From contig CAXXSC010000001.1 of assembly GCA_963668435.2 (NCBI GenBank), positions 372,001-436,000 of the forward strand: a stretch of DNA of 64,000 nt, given 5' to 3'. Each line of letters opens with the position of its first letter. Positions within the stretch are counted from its first letter, which is position 1. The notes beneath the pieces are model-generated. The model made no database searches. It was not told the origin of the DNA and saw only the letters and a list, made by a program, of their open reading frames with translations. Below, in pieces: positions 52,278-60,898 of this stretch. The position numbers were made by a program, and so were the translations under genes. The DNA comes from G963668435 sp963668435. GTDB taxonomy: Bacteria > Latescibacterota > Latescibacteria > Latescibacterales > Latescibacteraceae.

Positions 52278-53441
52278 TCAGTTGAGCAGTGACAGCGTCA
52301 TCTCGTCCGCGTTTTCAAACTCGGGTTTGTGGAACGGATTCGTGAATGTGGAATCCACCACTATATCACTGTAATCATCGTACCAGTATGCGTTGGGGTT
52401 GCGTTTGAACACAACGGTGTAGGCCTTGTCTGTCGGATTGGCCGCGCGGTGGAACCTGAAGAGAATGTAATCATCCGTGATGCCCAGTATCTCGATTTTG
52501 CCGAGCGTGTGGGACATAACCAGCCGGGAGCGTTTTGCAAGGCCGGAGCCCATCATTTTAGCCTGCTCGTGGATTTCGCAGGCTTTTTCCACCGGGATGG
52601 CCAAATGGTGATTGCCCTGTGTCGGGCGGCACTGGAAAACGTAGTAGGGCGGCACACCAATGAACGAGAGTTCGTCGAGAAGTTTTCCGAGGACTTCCGG
52701 TTTGTCATTGACACCCTTAATCAGCGGGGTCTGGTTGACAGTCACCACCCCTGCGCGCTGGAGCAGGTGAAGTGCCTGTTTGGCCTGCTCGGTCAGCTCG
52801 CGCGGATGGTTGAAATGGCACATGACATAGATTTTCTTCTCGCAGGTGCTGTAGGTCTCGAACATCTCGATCAGCGAGGGATCGTTCAGGATGCGGAAAG
52901 GATTGAACGCGGGCATCTTGCTGCCTATCCTGATTATACGGATATGCTCGATCTCTCTGAGTTCGGCAATGATCTTTTTCAGGCGGTTGGTCGAGAGAAG
53001 GAGCGGGTCGCCGCCTGTGAGAAGTACATTGTTGATCTCGGGATGCTGGCGAATATACTCTATGCCCTCGCTAATGTCACGCGTAACCTCGTCATTAAAA
53101 TCCATGAACAGGCGTTTCCGGAAACAGAACCGGCAGTAGGCACCGCAGACATCGTTGACAAGAAGTACCACCGTGTGCTCATACTTGTGTTCGAGCCCGG
53201 GAGCCTTTTTGTAGAGCTTTTCATTGGAAGCGTCAAGCTGTCCGACCATCGCGAGCTCGTCGCGGTGGGGTATAACGATTTTCCTGATTGGATCGTTTGG
53301 ATCGTCCCAGTCGATTAGCGACAGATAATACTCGTTGGCGCGGAATGCGAACGTATCGCAGACCGGCTGGAGCCTTTCGCGCTCATGGCTGGACAATTCC
53401 GGGATTTGTTGCAGTTTCGTGATATATTTCGGCTGCTTCAC
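52278..53441 (-). CDS. KamA-family radical SAM aminomutase
   Basis: 387-residue radical SAM and PLP enzyme. The 4Fe-4S motif is CGAYCRFCFRKR (Cys99, Cys103, Cys106). LLTGGDPLLLS binds SAM. A Lys in MSHTLGKIEILG is placed where KamA attaches PLP. Known relatives isomerise lysine (KamA) or modify EF-P (EpmB); the length lies between these. The start is GTG 53441 with AGGAGG 4 nt upstream. No EF-P, lysine fermentation or beta-lysine genes are near, so the substrate is open. The C-terminal tail from ILFRFHRAANP is specific to a subset of the family. Confidence 0.88.
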   Translation of the reverse strand: MKQPKYITKLQQIPELSSHERERLQPVCDTFAFRANEYYLSLIDWDDPNDPIRKIVIPHRDELAMVGQLDASNEKLYKKAPGLEHKYEHTVVLLVNDVCGAYCRFCFRKRLFMDFNDEVTRDISEGIEYIRQHPEINNVLLTGGDPLLLSTNRLKKIIAELREIEHIRIIRIGSKMPAFNPFRILNDPSLIEMFETYSTCEKKIYVMCHFNHPRELTEQAKQALHLLQRAGVVTVNQTPLIKGVNDKPEVLGKLLDELSFIGVPPYYVFQCRPTQGNHHLAIPVEKACEIHEQAKMMGSGLAKRSRLVMSHTLGKIEILGITDDYILFRFHRAANPTDKAYTVVFKRNPNAYWYDDYSDIVVDSTFTNPFHKPEFENADEMTLSLLN

Positions 53442-53869
53442 AGGTCCTCCTTTCCGTCATTAAGACAGCAAAACATCGATTCCATATGGAATGGATACCC
53501 GAAACAGTCGTGCTTTTAGAGACAGTACGGCAGGGAACATCAGAGAGATATTGCAAGAGGAGTAATGGAAATGGTAAGTTGCGCGGTTTGCGTTTTATGC
53601 TATATCAGTTTCCCCTGTATAAAACCGATTGCCGGTCCGTACAATTCAGCACAGTGTATCCAATATACGACATATCAAGGTAAATGCAAGCACTCATTTT
53701 CCGCAGATGTCCAATAACACTGCAAAAGTGGCAGATTTCAGTTTGCATGTTGTTGCCGGAACATTAGTTTTGTATGATATAGTATATTCTCATTTTTAAA
53801 AGCATCCTGATTGTTGGTGTCAGCTGATTCAACAATGGAAGGTTCCCCACATTATTACGGAGGCGGCTC
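53442..53869. other. 428-bp non-coding gap
   Basis: Divergent gap between KamA (minus) and the heparinase-like lipoprotein (plus). An extended -10 box (TGATATAGT at 53775-53783) is the only signal I see; no ORF is supported. Confidence 0.6.
53775..53783 (+). promoter_or_regulatory. Possible extended -10 promoter element
   Basis: TGA-TATAGT about 85 nt before the heparinase-like start. No -35 box at standard spacing, so this is tentative. Confidence 0.35.
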
Positions 53870-56416
53870 ATGAGATTCCCCCATGTCTTTTCAGTGCTTA
53901 TCGCTATATCACTGCCTGTGCTGCTTTCCTGTGGCCGCGAGACCGTGACCGACAGGGATGTCATCGGTGCGGAGTCGCTCGTTCCCGACAATCCCCGGAC
54001 GCATTATGCCCGTTCTGTCAATGATGCCCCCGCCGATGGCGAATGCCTTTCGCTCAATCCGCCGCGTTTTCGCTGGCGCTATCATCCCGATGGCGACAAG
54101 GGCGGCAATATCTTCTTTGTCTTTCAGGTGGCGCCGACACCGGGATTCAATCGCCCGATCATTCATATCACGACACCGTTCAATTTCTATAACACCATCG
54201 CACCGTTCAGGGGGAGCGGCCCGTTCTACTGGCGTGTCGGCTATATCGAGGGCGATGACGACAGCGTGAAGCCCTTTCACTGGACCGAAACGCGCAGTTT
54301 CACTGTCGCTGACGGTGCCGTTGAATGGGACCGTTCCATGCTGGCTTTGCCCGATTTCGATAAAAAGTCGCACCCGCGCCTGTTGTTATCGGATGAAGTG
54401 CTGAAAAAGCTCAGGGAACTGGCGGTTTCCGATCCCGAAACACAACAGATTATCGGGCGTATCTGCGAAACCGCGGATGAAACGCTTACACTGGAATGGT
54501 ACAAGCGTTTTCCGAAGACCGACGAGCACGAGGCGCCCGAACTTTTTTATAAGATTGCGCAGCGCCTCTGTTACGTGGCTTTCATGCACCGCTTCAGTGA
54601 TGAAGATAAATATGCCTCGGTGATTCCGCGGGCGGTGACATTTGCGAAATACCGGAAAGGCTTCCGCTCCTCACCCGAACCGATGGGGGAAAGCAATGAG
54701 GATTCCACACAGAATACCGAATTCCTTGCGCTCCTTTATGACTGGCTCTGGCCGGACCTGACAGCGGCGCAACGCAAGGCGTTCGTTACCTCGCTCGACT
54801 GGCGGATCGATCATTTTGTCAATGAGTTTGCCTGGAAACGGACCCGGCACGGCGTCCGGGCGGTTCAGTTCAGCGGTTCGCTTGCCACAACCGGCGCCTC
54901 ACACTCGTTCGAGGGATTCTGGGATACGTTCCCGGCGGCGATCGCTGTGTATGAGGATTCCGAGGCGGCGCGCACGGCTTTCCATCTCGGCGTCAACTGG
55001 ATGGCAGGCGTCGGCTCTAGCCACGGTTTCGACGAAGGCTGGAACGAGGGGCCGGGCTATTCCAATTCGAAGTTCAAATGGATTCTCAACGGCATCCAGT
55101 ATCTTGACAGCGCTTTCCCGGAGTTTCAAGTCGGCAAGAATCCCTGGCTCGACCGTATCGGGGAATGGTTCATCCGGGTGACCCCTGTGGGCATGAAACA
55201 CGCTCCCTGGGGGCATCAGAGCAACAACCAGGGGTATTATGATTATAATCGGATCAACAATTTCCGCCGTCTTGCCTATATCGCGGATTGCCCATCGGTT
55301 CTCGAATGCTGGAATGAGCTTGGCGGTCCGGACAGATACCTCGAATCCTCGGCACGTCTCTGGTGTGAGGCGGTGCTCAAGGCGCAGCACGATGAACCCG
55401 TGATTACGTCGGCAATGGATCCCGTGGGATTTTTTCCGTTGGGCGGATGGGTGATGGCTGGTACGATGCCGCCGTCGAAACGGGCCGCCTATCTCGAATC
55501 GACAGGCATGATTTTCCAGTCCTCGCTCGGTGCCTACAGCCATTCGTTCGCCAGCGAGAACTCGTTCCACATCTATGCCTATGGCGAGGATGTCTCCTAT
55601 GCCGCGGGCACCAGCGAGTACGAACCGCACGCATTCCATACCATGAGCCACAACAGTATCCTCGTGGACGGGCTCGGACAGTCGCAGGCACGTCCACCAG
55701 AAACGCCGCGTGTGGGATATATACGTGCTTTCAAACAGGGCGATGGTTATCTCTACTGGGCCGGTGACGCCTCAAATGCCTACCAGAAAAAGCCGCTGGA
55801 CCGCTCCGGTGACTGGTGGGGACGGCTCGATCCCATATATGAAAGCCGCGATTTGCCGTATTTCAAACGTTTCATCAGGCATGTGGTGTTTGTCAAGGGC
55901 AGGTATTACGTCATTTTCGATGATCTCGCTTCCACGCAGCCCGCGCAGTACAGCTGGCTCTACCATATCCTGCCGGATGATCCCATTGAGGTTGACGAGT
56001 CGAAATGGACCATCGATTATAACGTCGGCGAGGTTCCCGTGAGGATTGCCCATATAGCGAACCGCGATGATCTTGAACTTATCGACATGCAGGGGGCCGA
56101 GGGATTCAAAAATCCTCTCACCGGCGAGGACTACACCACTGAGCTTGGCCGTCACCCGACAGGTGTCAGGAAAGAAGAGCATATCGCCGGTCACAACCTC
56201 TATATTTCCAACAGGACGAAAAGCGCGGATTTCCATTTTCTCAGCGTAATCGCGCCTGTTGAGCCGGGTGCAGAATTCCCGGAGATCAGACGTCTTGACG
56301 ATTTTACGGTTTCGGTTGACGGTTTCACGGTGTCGTTCGATCCGGGGGGCCGGCATGATGTTGATCTGCTTGTTGATGTTCCGGCGCTCAGAGCGGACTC
56401 TCCGAAAATGAAGTAG
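53870..56416 (+). CDS. Heparinase II/III-like lyase, lipoprotein
   Basis: 848-residue lipoprotein with lipobox VLLSC (about residue 24). It follows the plan of the 36187 gene: N-terminal Ig-like domain (LNPPRFRWRYHP to FYWRVGYIEG), toroid with HPRLLLSDEVLKKL and GWNEGPGYSNSKFKWI, then a beta-sandwich with HTMSHNSILVDG and YFKRFIRHVVFVKGRYYVIF. The fold is that of uronate lyases; the catalytic residues cannot be fixed without alignment. Lipid attachment would keep it at the cell surface or periplasm, while the other copy is soluble, so the two may work on polymer and oligomer. ATG 53870 has GGAGG upstream. Confidence 0.85.
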   Translation: MRFPHVFSVLIAISLPVLLSCGRETVTDRDVIGAESLVPDNPRTHYARSVNDAPADGECLSLNPPRFRWRYHPDGDKGGNIFFVFQVAPTPGFNRPIIHITTPFNFYNTIAPFRGSGPFYWRVGYIEGDDDSVKPFHWTETRSFTVADGAVEWDRSMLALPDFDKKSHPRLLLSDEVLKKLRELAVSDPETQQIIGRICETADETLTLEWYKRFPKTDEHEAPELFYKIAQRLCYVAFMHRFSDEDKYASVIPRAVTFAKYRKGFRSSPEPMGESNEDSTQNTEFLALLYDWLWPDLTAAQRKAFVTSLDWRIDHFVNEFAWKRTRHGVRAVQFSGSLATTGASHSFEGFWDTFPAAIAVYEDSEAARTAFHLGVNWMAGVGSSHGFDEGWNEGPGYSNSKFKWILNGIQYLDSAFPEFQVGKNPWLDRIGEWFIRVTPVGMKHAPWGHQSNNQGYYDYNRINNFRRLAYIADCPSVLECWNELGGPDRYLESSARLWCEAVLKAQHDEPVITSAMDPVGFFPLGGWVMAGTMPPSKRAAYLESTGMIFQSSLGAYSHSFASENSFHIYAYGEDVSYAAGTSEYEPHAFHTMSHNSILVDGLGQSQARPPETPRVGYIRAFKQGDGYLYWAGDASNAYQKKPLDRSGDWWGRLDPIYESRDLPYFKRFIRHVVFVKGRYYVIFDDLASTQPAQYSWLYHILPDDPIEVDESKWTIDYNVGEVPVRIAHIANRDDLELIDMQGAEGFKNPLTGEDYTTELGRHPTGVRKEEHIAGHNLYISNRTKSADFHFLSVIAPVEPGAEFPEIRRLDDFTVSVDGFTVSFDPGGRHDVDLLVDVPALRADSPKMK

Positions 56417-56511
56417 AGGTGTCCTGCGTCACTTTTTTCGATTTGCTTTTATACGGTATTATGTATATTGCGTATTGGAAAGAGTGGCTGAACTTTGATA
56501 AGGAGCTTTGT

Positions 56512-57078
56512 ATGGCATCGAACACCAGGCGTTCAGGGTGCGACCGCCGCAGGGATCGCATCCAGATCGGCAACGACGAAGACAGGCGATACGAAGACCG
56601 CAGGGCGCTCTTGCGCGAACCGGCGCAGATCATCGAAACCATGAAGAAAATACCGATGTTCATGGGTCTTGCCGATGAACATTACGAGAAAATCCTCAGT
56701 ATCTGTTCGAAAAAGCTGATTCCCGGAGATCAGTATCTCTGCAGGGGCGGCGAGCCGTCGAACGCGCTGTACATCCTCGCCAAAGGCCAGTTGGAGGTTA
56801 TGACAAAGAACGGTGTGTTCCTTGCCTACATAACCATGTTCGGTTCGGTTGGCGAAATGGGAGTGTTTACCGATACACCGCGTTCGGCATCGGTTGTCGC
56901 CACGGAGGATTGTGTCGTACTGAGTGTCCACAAGGCAGAGCTTTTCCGCCTCTTCGAAAGCGACTGCGCGCTCGGCAACCGGGTGCTCCTCAATGTGGTG
57001 AAAGACCTTGCCAACAAGATACAGGAGGACAACGAGATCATCGACGAGCTCAGGAAACGCCGCAGCAGTATATTATAG
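56512..57078 (+). CDS. Cyclic nucleotide-binding-domain protein with Arg-rich N-terminus (copy 1)
   Basis: 188-residue cytoplasmic protein. An N-terminal tail TRRSGCDRRRDRI, then DRRYEDRRALL is rich in arginine. A cNMP-binding beta-roll follows (about 55-160) with GDQYLCRGGEPSNALYILAKG, ITMFGSVGEMGVFTDTPRSASVVA at the phosphate-binding cassette, and a C-terminal helix DLANKIQEDNEIIDELRK. No HTH is present, so it is not a CRP-like activator. A similar protein is at 62003. AAGGAG lies 6 nt before ATG 56512; the frame is open to 56419 but that is untenable. It is 95 bp after the heparinase-like gene. Confidence 0.85.
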   Translation: MASNTRRSGCDRRRDRIQIGNDEDRRYEDRRALLREPAQIIETMKKIPMFMGLADEHYEKILSICSKKLIPGDQYLCRGGEPSNALYILAKGQLEVMTKNGVFLAYITMFGSVGEMGVFTDTPRSASVVATEDCVVLSVHKAELFRLFESDCALGNRVLLNVVKDLANKIQEDNEIIDELRKRRSSIL

Positions 57079-57128
57079 AGCGCGTTTGACGATACTCGGA
57101 TTTTGATTGCCCGGAATTATCCGCAATG

Positions 57129-57132
57129 TTAA
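57129..57132. repeat. IS target-site duplication, left
   Basis: TTAA directly left of the element; the same TTAA follows its right end at 58429-58432. Confidence 0.7.
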
Positions 57133-58428
57133 GGGAACCTCTAATAATTGATTTTCATCGAATCATGTTAATATCAAGCTGATTTTTTCCTGAACAAGGG
57201 CATCGAACAGCAAAATCAGGTTGTAACATCCATCAGTTTTGCCCAAATCAGTGCCCACTGAGGCTCATTCGCCCCATATAGAGGCTTCTTATGCCGTTGA
57301 GGGCGCAAGTATCCCCATACGATGGATATTATAAGCCAGGTTTCTCAATCCAATTTTGATCTCGGCCCGTGCTATACTGATTGATCGCAGGAGCAATGAC
57401 CCGGCCATTTGAGCCTGGATACCGAAGACGTGCTCGACTCGGCATCGTACCCGAGAGCGCGTCCGGTTGCCCTGCTTCTCCCACGCTGTCAGCTTCCTGT
57501 GCCGACATCCCTTGCGCTGCAGGTGCGCACGGAATCCCCGCTGTTCCAATTCGTTCCGGTTGTCTTTAGACTGATATCCCGAATCGGCCCACACATCCCG
57601 GCTGCTATTGCTCTCGTCGAGGAGTTCCCCGAACACTTTGCTGTCGTTGATCGCCGCATCGGTTACCGCATAGTCCCGGATGAGTTTGTGTTTGGCATCG
57701 ATGCTGATATGGTTCTTATAGCCAAACGCGTGCTTGTGAGAACGCGCGGACCAGCGGGCATGCGTGTCTTTCTGACGGGACTTTGTGTCACTCCATCCCT
57801 CCGGGACGCTCCCGTCTTTTATCTGCTGGTTTTCTTCACGGCTGTTGCGCTGGATCGGCACCGATACGAGCGAGGCATCCACGATCTGCCCTTTGCGCGC
57901 GGTGAATCCCTGCTCACGCAAGTACCGGTCGAACTTCTTAAACAGGCGTTTTACCAGCCTCGCCTCGCCCAATTGTTCCCGGAACAGCCAGATCGTCTTG
58001 GCATCCGGCACCCGATCTCCAATGCCAGGCCCTAAAAATCGCATGAACGACAGACGGTCGCGCACCTGATATTCAACCGCATCATCACTCAAGTTATACA
58101 GCGATTGCAGCACCAGTATCTTGAACATCAACACCACATCAAACGCTTTGCGCCCTGCAGCACTCTTTCGCTCTTTCTCCCGTATCCGCTCAAGCTCCGG
58201 CCGAAAAAGCTCCCAATTCACACGATCCTTCAACTGAACCAGCGGATCGCCGTTCTTCGTCAGGTCATCAAGACGGAGCTGGATGTCGAAAAATCCTTTA
58301 ATCATTGCTTATCTCCATTATTATTAATCTCTTATCGTATATCTAACTGCAATATACGCTCTCGCATGGAGATCGCTATCCTTTTTTACTGCTTTGGGGC
58401 CGTTTCTATTGTATTTTTAGAGATACCC
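57133..58428 (-). mobile_element. IS5-family insertion sequence, 1296 bp
   Basis: Terminal inverted repeats begin GGGAACCTCTAATAATTG on the left and, read inward from the right, GGGTATCTCTAAAAATAC: 14 of 18 match. A TTAA duplication flanks both ends. One intact transposase fills most of the element on the minus strand. It lies between the cyclic-nucleotide-binding gene and the terminator of the ThuA operon, and breaks no gene I can see. Confidence 0.85.
57289..58305 (-). CDS. IS5-family DDE transposase
   Basis: 338-residue transposase. An N-terminal DNA-binding helical part (FDIQLRLDDLTKNGDPLVQL, then FDVVLMFKILVLQSLYNLSDDA) precedes the DDE domain. The catalytic residues are Asp in QIVDASLVSVP, Asp in DVWADSGYQSK and Glu in RVEHVFGIQ, with YRIRAE-like spacing as in IS5. 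The frame is intact, so it may still be active. It lies inside the inverted repeats at 57133-58428. No passenger gene is present. Confidence 0.93.
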   Translation of the reverse strand: MIKGFFDIQLRLDDLTKNGDPLVQLKDRVNWELFRPELERIREKERKSAAGRKAFDVVLMFKILVLQSLYNLSDDAVEYQVRDRLSFMRFLGPGIGDRVPDAKTIWLFREQLGEARLVKRLFKKFDRYLREQGFTARKGQIVDASLVSVPIQRNSREENQQIKDGSVPEGWSDTKSRQKDTHARWSARSHKHAFGYKNHISIDAKHKLIRDYAVTDAAINDSKVFGELLDESNSSRDVWADSGYQSKDNRNELEQRGFRAHLQRKGCRHRKLTAWEKQGNRTRSRVRCRVEHVFGIQAQMAGSLLLRSISIARAEIKIGLRNLAYNIHRMGILAPSTA

Positions 58429-58432
58429 TTAA
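58429..58432. repeat. IS target-site duplication, right
   Basis: TTAA directly right of the element, matching 57129-57132. Confidence 0.7.
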
Positions 58433-58434
58433 AC

Positions 58435-58466
58435 AAAAAGGGAAACCAGCACGGTTTCCCCTTTTT
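58435..58466. terminator. Terminator of the ThuA operon
   Basis: Stem AAAAAGGGAAACC / GGTTTCCCCTTTTT with a 5-nt loop; one bulge. It serves the minus-strand ThuA genes and lies next to the IS end. Confidence 0.82.
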
Positions 58467-58469
58467 GCT

Positions 58470-59231
58470 TCAGCCTTTTTCGACATAGGGCGGGATGTCA
58501 CGTTCCATTGCCCAGTGAGCGGCCCGCCAGAGAATCTCGCGATACTCCTTTGTACGGTAGGCCCACCTGAGATGGCCGGGCAGGAAACCCGCGATCCTGC
58601 CTTTCCCGCGTTTCAGACACCAACCGCCAACCGCCTCGTGCTTGTCATGCATGGCAGTCATCTCGAAAAGCGTTTCGGTCGACTGCTCCCTGATGACCAC
58701 GGCGAACTGCTCGTCGAGCTCGATCATGAAATTGCCGATTCCCGCGGTTACCGGATGCGCGTCATTGAGATCGTGTATCCAGAGCGGCTGGATCTCGCGG
58801 TGCATGACCGGTGTAATCCCGAGAAACTCGGTCAGACGGCTGTTTCCACAGAAAATGCTGTTATGCAGGGGAAGGAATCCCATGCCGCGTTTTTCGACGT
58901 TGTCGATAATTGCCTGCACGTTCCCGTCGGTCCAGAACATCGCGCCGCTTTTCATTTCCTCCGCGAGACCGTCCTCGCGCCAGTCGATATCATCCGGCCT
59001 GCTGTGCCTCGAGGTTATCAGAAGGTCGGCATCGCTGATAAGCGCCGGGCTGAAAAAGCGGCTTGCCTGCACGAAAATCATCCTGAAATCCGGTTTCCCG
59101 GCGAAAATACCGCGCATGTGGAATTCGAGCGGGATAGCGTTGTGCCCCCTGTCGCCGCCCATGAATGCCACAATTTTAGTCTCGCCCGGTCGTTTCGGAC
59201 GTGCCGGATCATGAAGTGGAATGGAATTCAT
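58470..59231 (-). CDS. ThuA-like protein, cytoplasmic
   Basis: 253-residue ThuA-like protein, a class I glutamine amidotransferase-like fold without the amidotransferase Cys. The family is linked to trehalose and keto-sugar use (ThuA). No signal peptide. Motifs shared with the upstream paralogue: ETKIVAFMGGDRGHN at the start, SDADLLITSRHSRPDD, NVEKRGMGFLPLHNSIF, REIQPLWIHDLNDAHPVT and RAAHWAMERDIPPY. AGGA lies 8 nt before ATG 59231. It is the last gene of a three-gene operon, 50 bp after the Tat-exported copy. Confidence 0.87.
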   Translation of the reverse strand: MNSIPLHDPARPKRPGETKIVAFMGGDRGHNAIPLEFHMRGIFAGKPDFRMIFVQASRFFSPALISDADLLITSRHSRPDDIDWREDGLAEEMKSGAMFWTDGNVQAIIDNVEKRGMGFLPLHNSIFCGNSRLTEFLGITPVMHREIQPLWIHDLNDAHPVTAGIGNFMIELDEQFAVVIREQSTETLFEMTAMHDKHEAVGGWCLKRGKGRIAGFLPGHLRWAYRTKEYREILWRAAHWAMERDIPPYVEKG

Positions 59232-59281
59232 TGTATTATTCCTGACACTGTAATAAAGGATATGTCATCTCATTTGCTTAA

Positions 59282-60127
59282 TTAAGCGCCGGGCGCCTTG
59301 AAATCCGGGATATCACGCTGCATTGCCCAGTGAGCTGCCCGCCAGAAAATAGTCTGGTACTCCGGCACCCGGTAGCTCCACTGGTAGTGGCCCGGAAGAA
59401 GCCCGACAACCCGTCCCTTGCCGCGTTCGAGACACCAGCCACCGACAGCATCGCGCTTATCATGGACAGCCAGGCTCCGGAACAGCAGGGTGGTTGTCGA
59501 CGGGTCCTTGATCTGGACATCGAACTGCTCGTCGAGGTTGATGAAAAACTCATCGATTCCCTCGGTTATCGGGTGCGACTGGTTGATATCCTTGATGATT
59601 ACCGGCTGGATTTCCTGATGGAGAAGGGGCTCGATCCCGATGAAATCCTCAACTTCTGTTCTGCCTGAGAATATGGTACAGTGGATTGACATCCAGCCCA
59701 TACCCCGGTTCTCGACATTGTCGAAAATAGCCTCGAGATGTTCGTCGGTCCAGATGCGGTCGCCTTTCGGACGGTCCACAACCACGGGTTCCGGTGTCCA
59801 GGCCGGGCTGTCTCCGCCGCCGTAACGGGCGGTGATCAGAAGGTCGGCGTCGGAAAGGAGTTCCGCGGTGAGATAGCTGCTGGCGAGGACGAAATAGACC
59901 TTGTAGTTCTTGCCCTGCGACATGATCTGCCTGACATGGTGTTCCTGCGATACCGCCGGATGCCAGTAGTCGCCCATGACCGCGACGATTTTGGTCTCGC
60001 CGGGTTTCTTGGGCCGTATCGCCGCTTGCGAGGCCGAGGGTGTCATGGCTGCCGCCGCGACACCTGCGATACCGGTTTTCAGGGCCGTTCGCCTTGTTGT
60101 CGTGTTCTTTATCGTATTGTCTGCCAT
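59282..60127 (-). CDS. ThuA-like protein, Tat-exported
   Basis: 281-residue ThuA-like protein with a twin-arginine signal (TTTRRTALKTGIAGVAAAA) and a cleavage site near SQAAIRPK. The domain matches the next gene: ETKIVAVMGDYWHPAV, SDADLLITARYGGGDS, NVENRGMGWMSIHCTIFSG, EIQPVIIKDINQSHPITE and RAAHWAMQRDIP. So the two genes encode similar enzymes on opposite sides of the inner membrane. ATG 60127 has GGAGG 4 nt upstream. It follows a small secreted protein by 23 bp. Relatives may isomerise or hydrolyse keto-sugars. Confidence 0.88.
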   Translation of the reverse strand: MADNTIKNTTTRRTALKTGIAGVAAAAMTPSASQAAIRPKKPGETKIVAVMGDYWHPAVSQEHHVRQIMSQGKNYKVYFVLASSYLTAELLSDADLLITARYGGGDSPAWTPEPVVVDRPKGDRIWTDEHLEAIFDNVENRGMGWMSIHCTIFSGRTEVEDFIGIEPLLHQEIQPVIIKDINQSHPITEGIDEFFINLDEQFDVQIKDPSTTTLLFRSLAVHDKRDAVGGWCLERGKGRVVGLLPGHYQWSYRVPEYQTIFWRAAHWAMQRDIPDFKAPGA

Positions 60128-60150
60128 TATTCCTCCAGGTGCAGCGGGCC

Positions 60151-60615
60151 TTATTTATCAGTGCCCCAGTCGATTTTTTTGAGATCGTTCATGAGAACGT
60201 AGACCCGTCGTGCGGTTTCATTCGTTTTGCTGTCGAGGGGGATGAATGATACCGCGAAATCGTGAAAGCGTGGTGTGTTTTTGCTGCCGCCGACAAAGCG
60301 GATACGCCAGATGGAAAACTGCGGCTGGACCTTTTCCATCAAGGTGATACGTTCGATTTTCGCCCGTCTGATGCCGTCGTGGAAATAGGTGACGAAATCC
60401 TCGGGTGTGTCGAGCCTGCCCCGGTGGAAACGGATACTGCCGCGCTCCGCTTTTGTGTAGTTCGGAAGTTCGCGTCCGGTGACAAGGTCGATCCGTTTCG
60501 CTTTCTTGTCGAACTCGATATTGACCGGCTTGTCCGCCGCCGCGAGAGATGCTGCCATTAAAAATGCCGCAAGTACAAGACAGCACACTGTTGTTATACG
60601 TCCCGCTGCTTTCAT
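60151..60615 (-). CDS. Secreted 154-aa protein of unknown function
   Basis: Exported protein with signal peptide (VCCLVLAAFLMAASLAAA) and no family I recognise. The mature part has VNIEFDKKAKRIDLVTGREL, RGSIRFHRGRLDTPEDFVTYF and FSIWRIRFVGGSKNTPRF, a mixed alpha/beta pattern. I chose ATG 60615 because GAGGG lies 4 nt upstream and the signal starts there; the longer frame to 60768 overlaps the divergent promoter region. First of an operon with two ThuA-like genes, so a role alongside them is likely. Confidence 0.7.
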   Translation of the reverse strand: MKAAGRITTVCCLVLAAFLMAASLAAADKPVNIEFDKKAKRIDLVTGRELPNYTKAERGSIRFHRGRLDTPEDFVTYFHDGIRRAKIERITLMEKVQPQFSIWRIRFVGGSKNTPRFHDFAVSFIPLDSKTNETARRVYVLMNDLKKIDWGTDK

Positions 60616-60898
60616 GAAACCCTCTCTTTTTCGGAGGCGCCGGAAAACCGCCTCCCTGTGACCGTATTCCTTTGAAGTTATAATAACACAATAGTACCGG
60701 CAGGTAAACGGTAAATTACAGTCACTTTTCTCGCAGGCTGTCCGCAGGAGGCGGATGAAATGCCTCAAATCAGGGGGGCTGAGACTTGAGCGGAAAGATT
60801 GCCTATGGCAACTGCCCCGACCTTACTGCAATTTCTCTTGTGTTCATCAATCGCTCTGCCAATATTATCAAAAAGAACGAAATCACGGGAGAACTATC

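Noticed and set aside
52329..53318. 329-residue plus-strand open frame
   Set aside because: Antisense to the KamA-family gene, whose radical SAM motif is intact.
60755..60898. 48-residue extension of the mutarotase
   Set aside because: Precedes the signal peptide and lacks a ribosome site.
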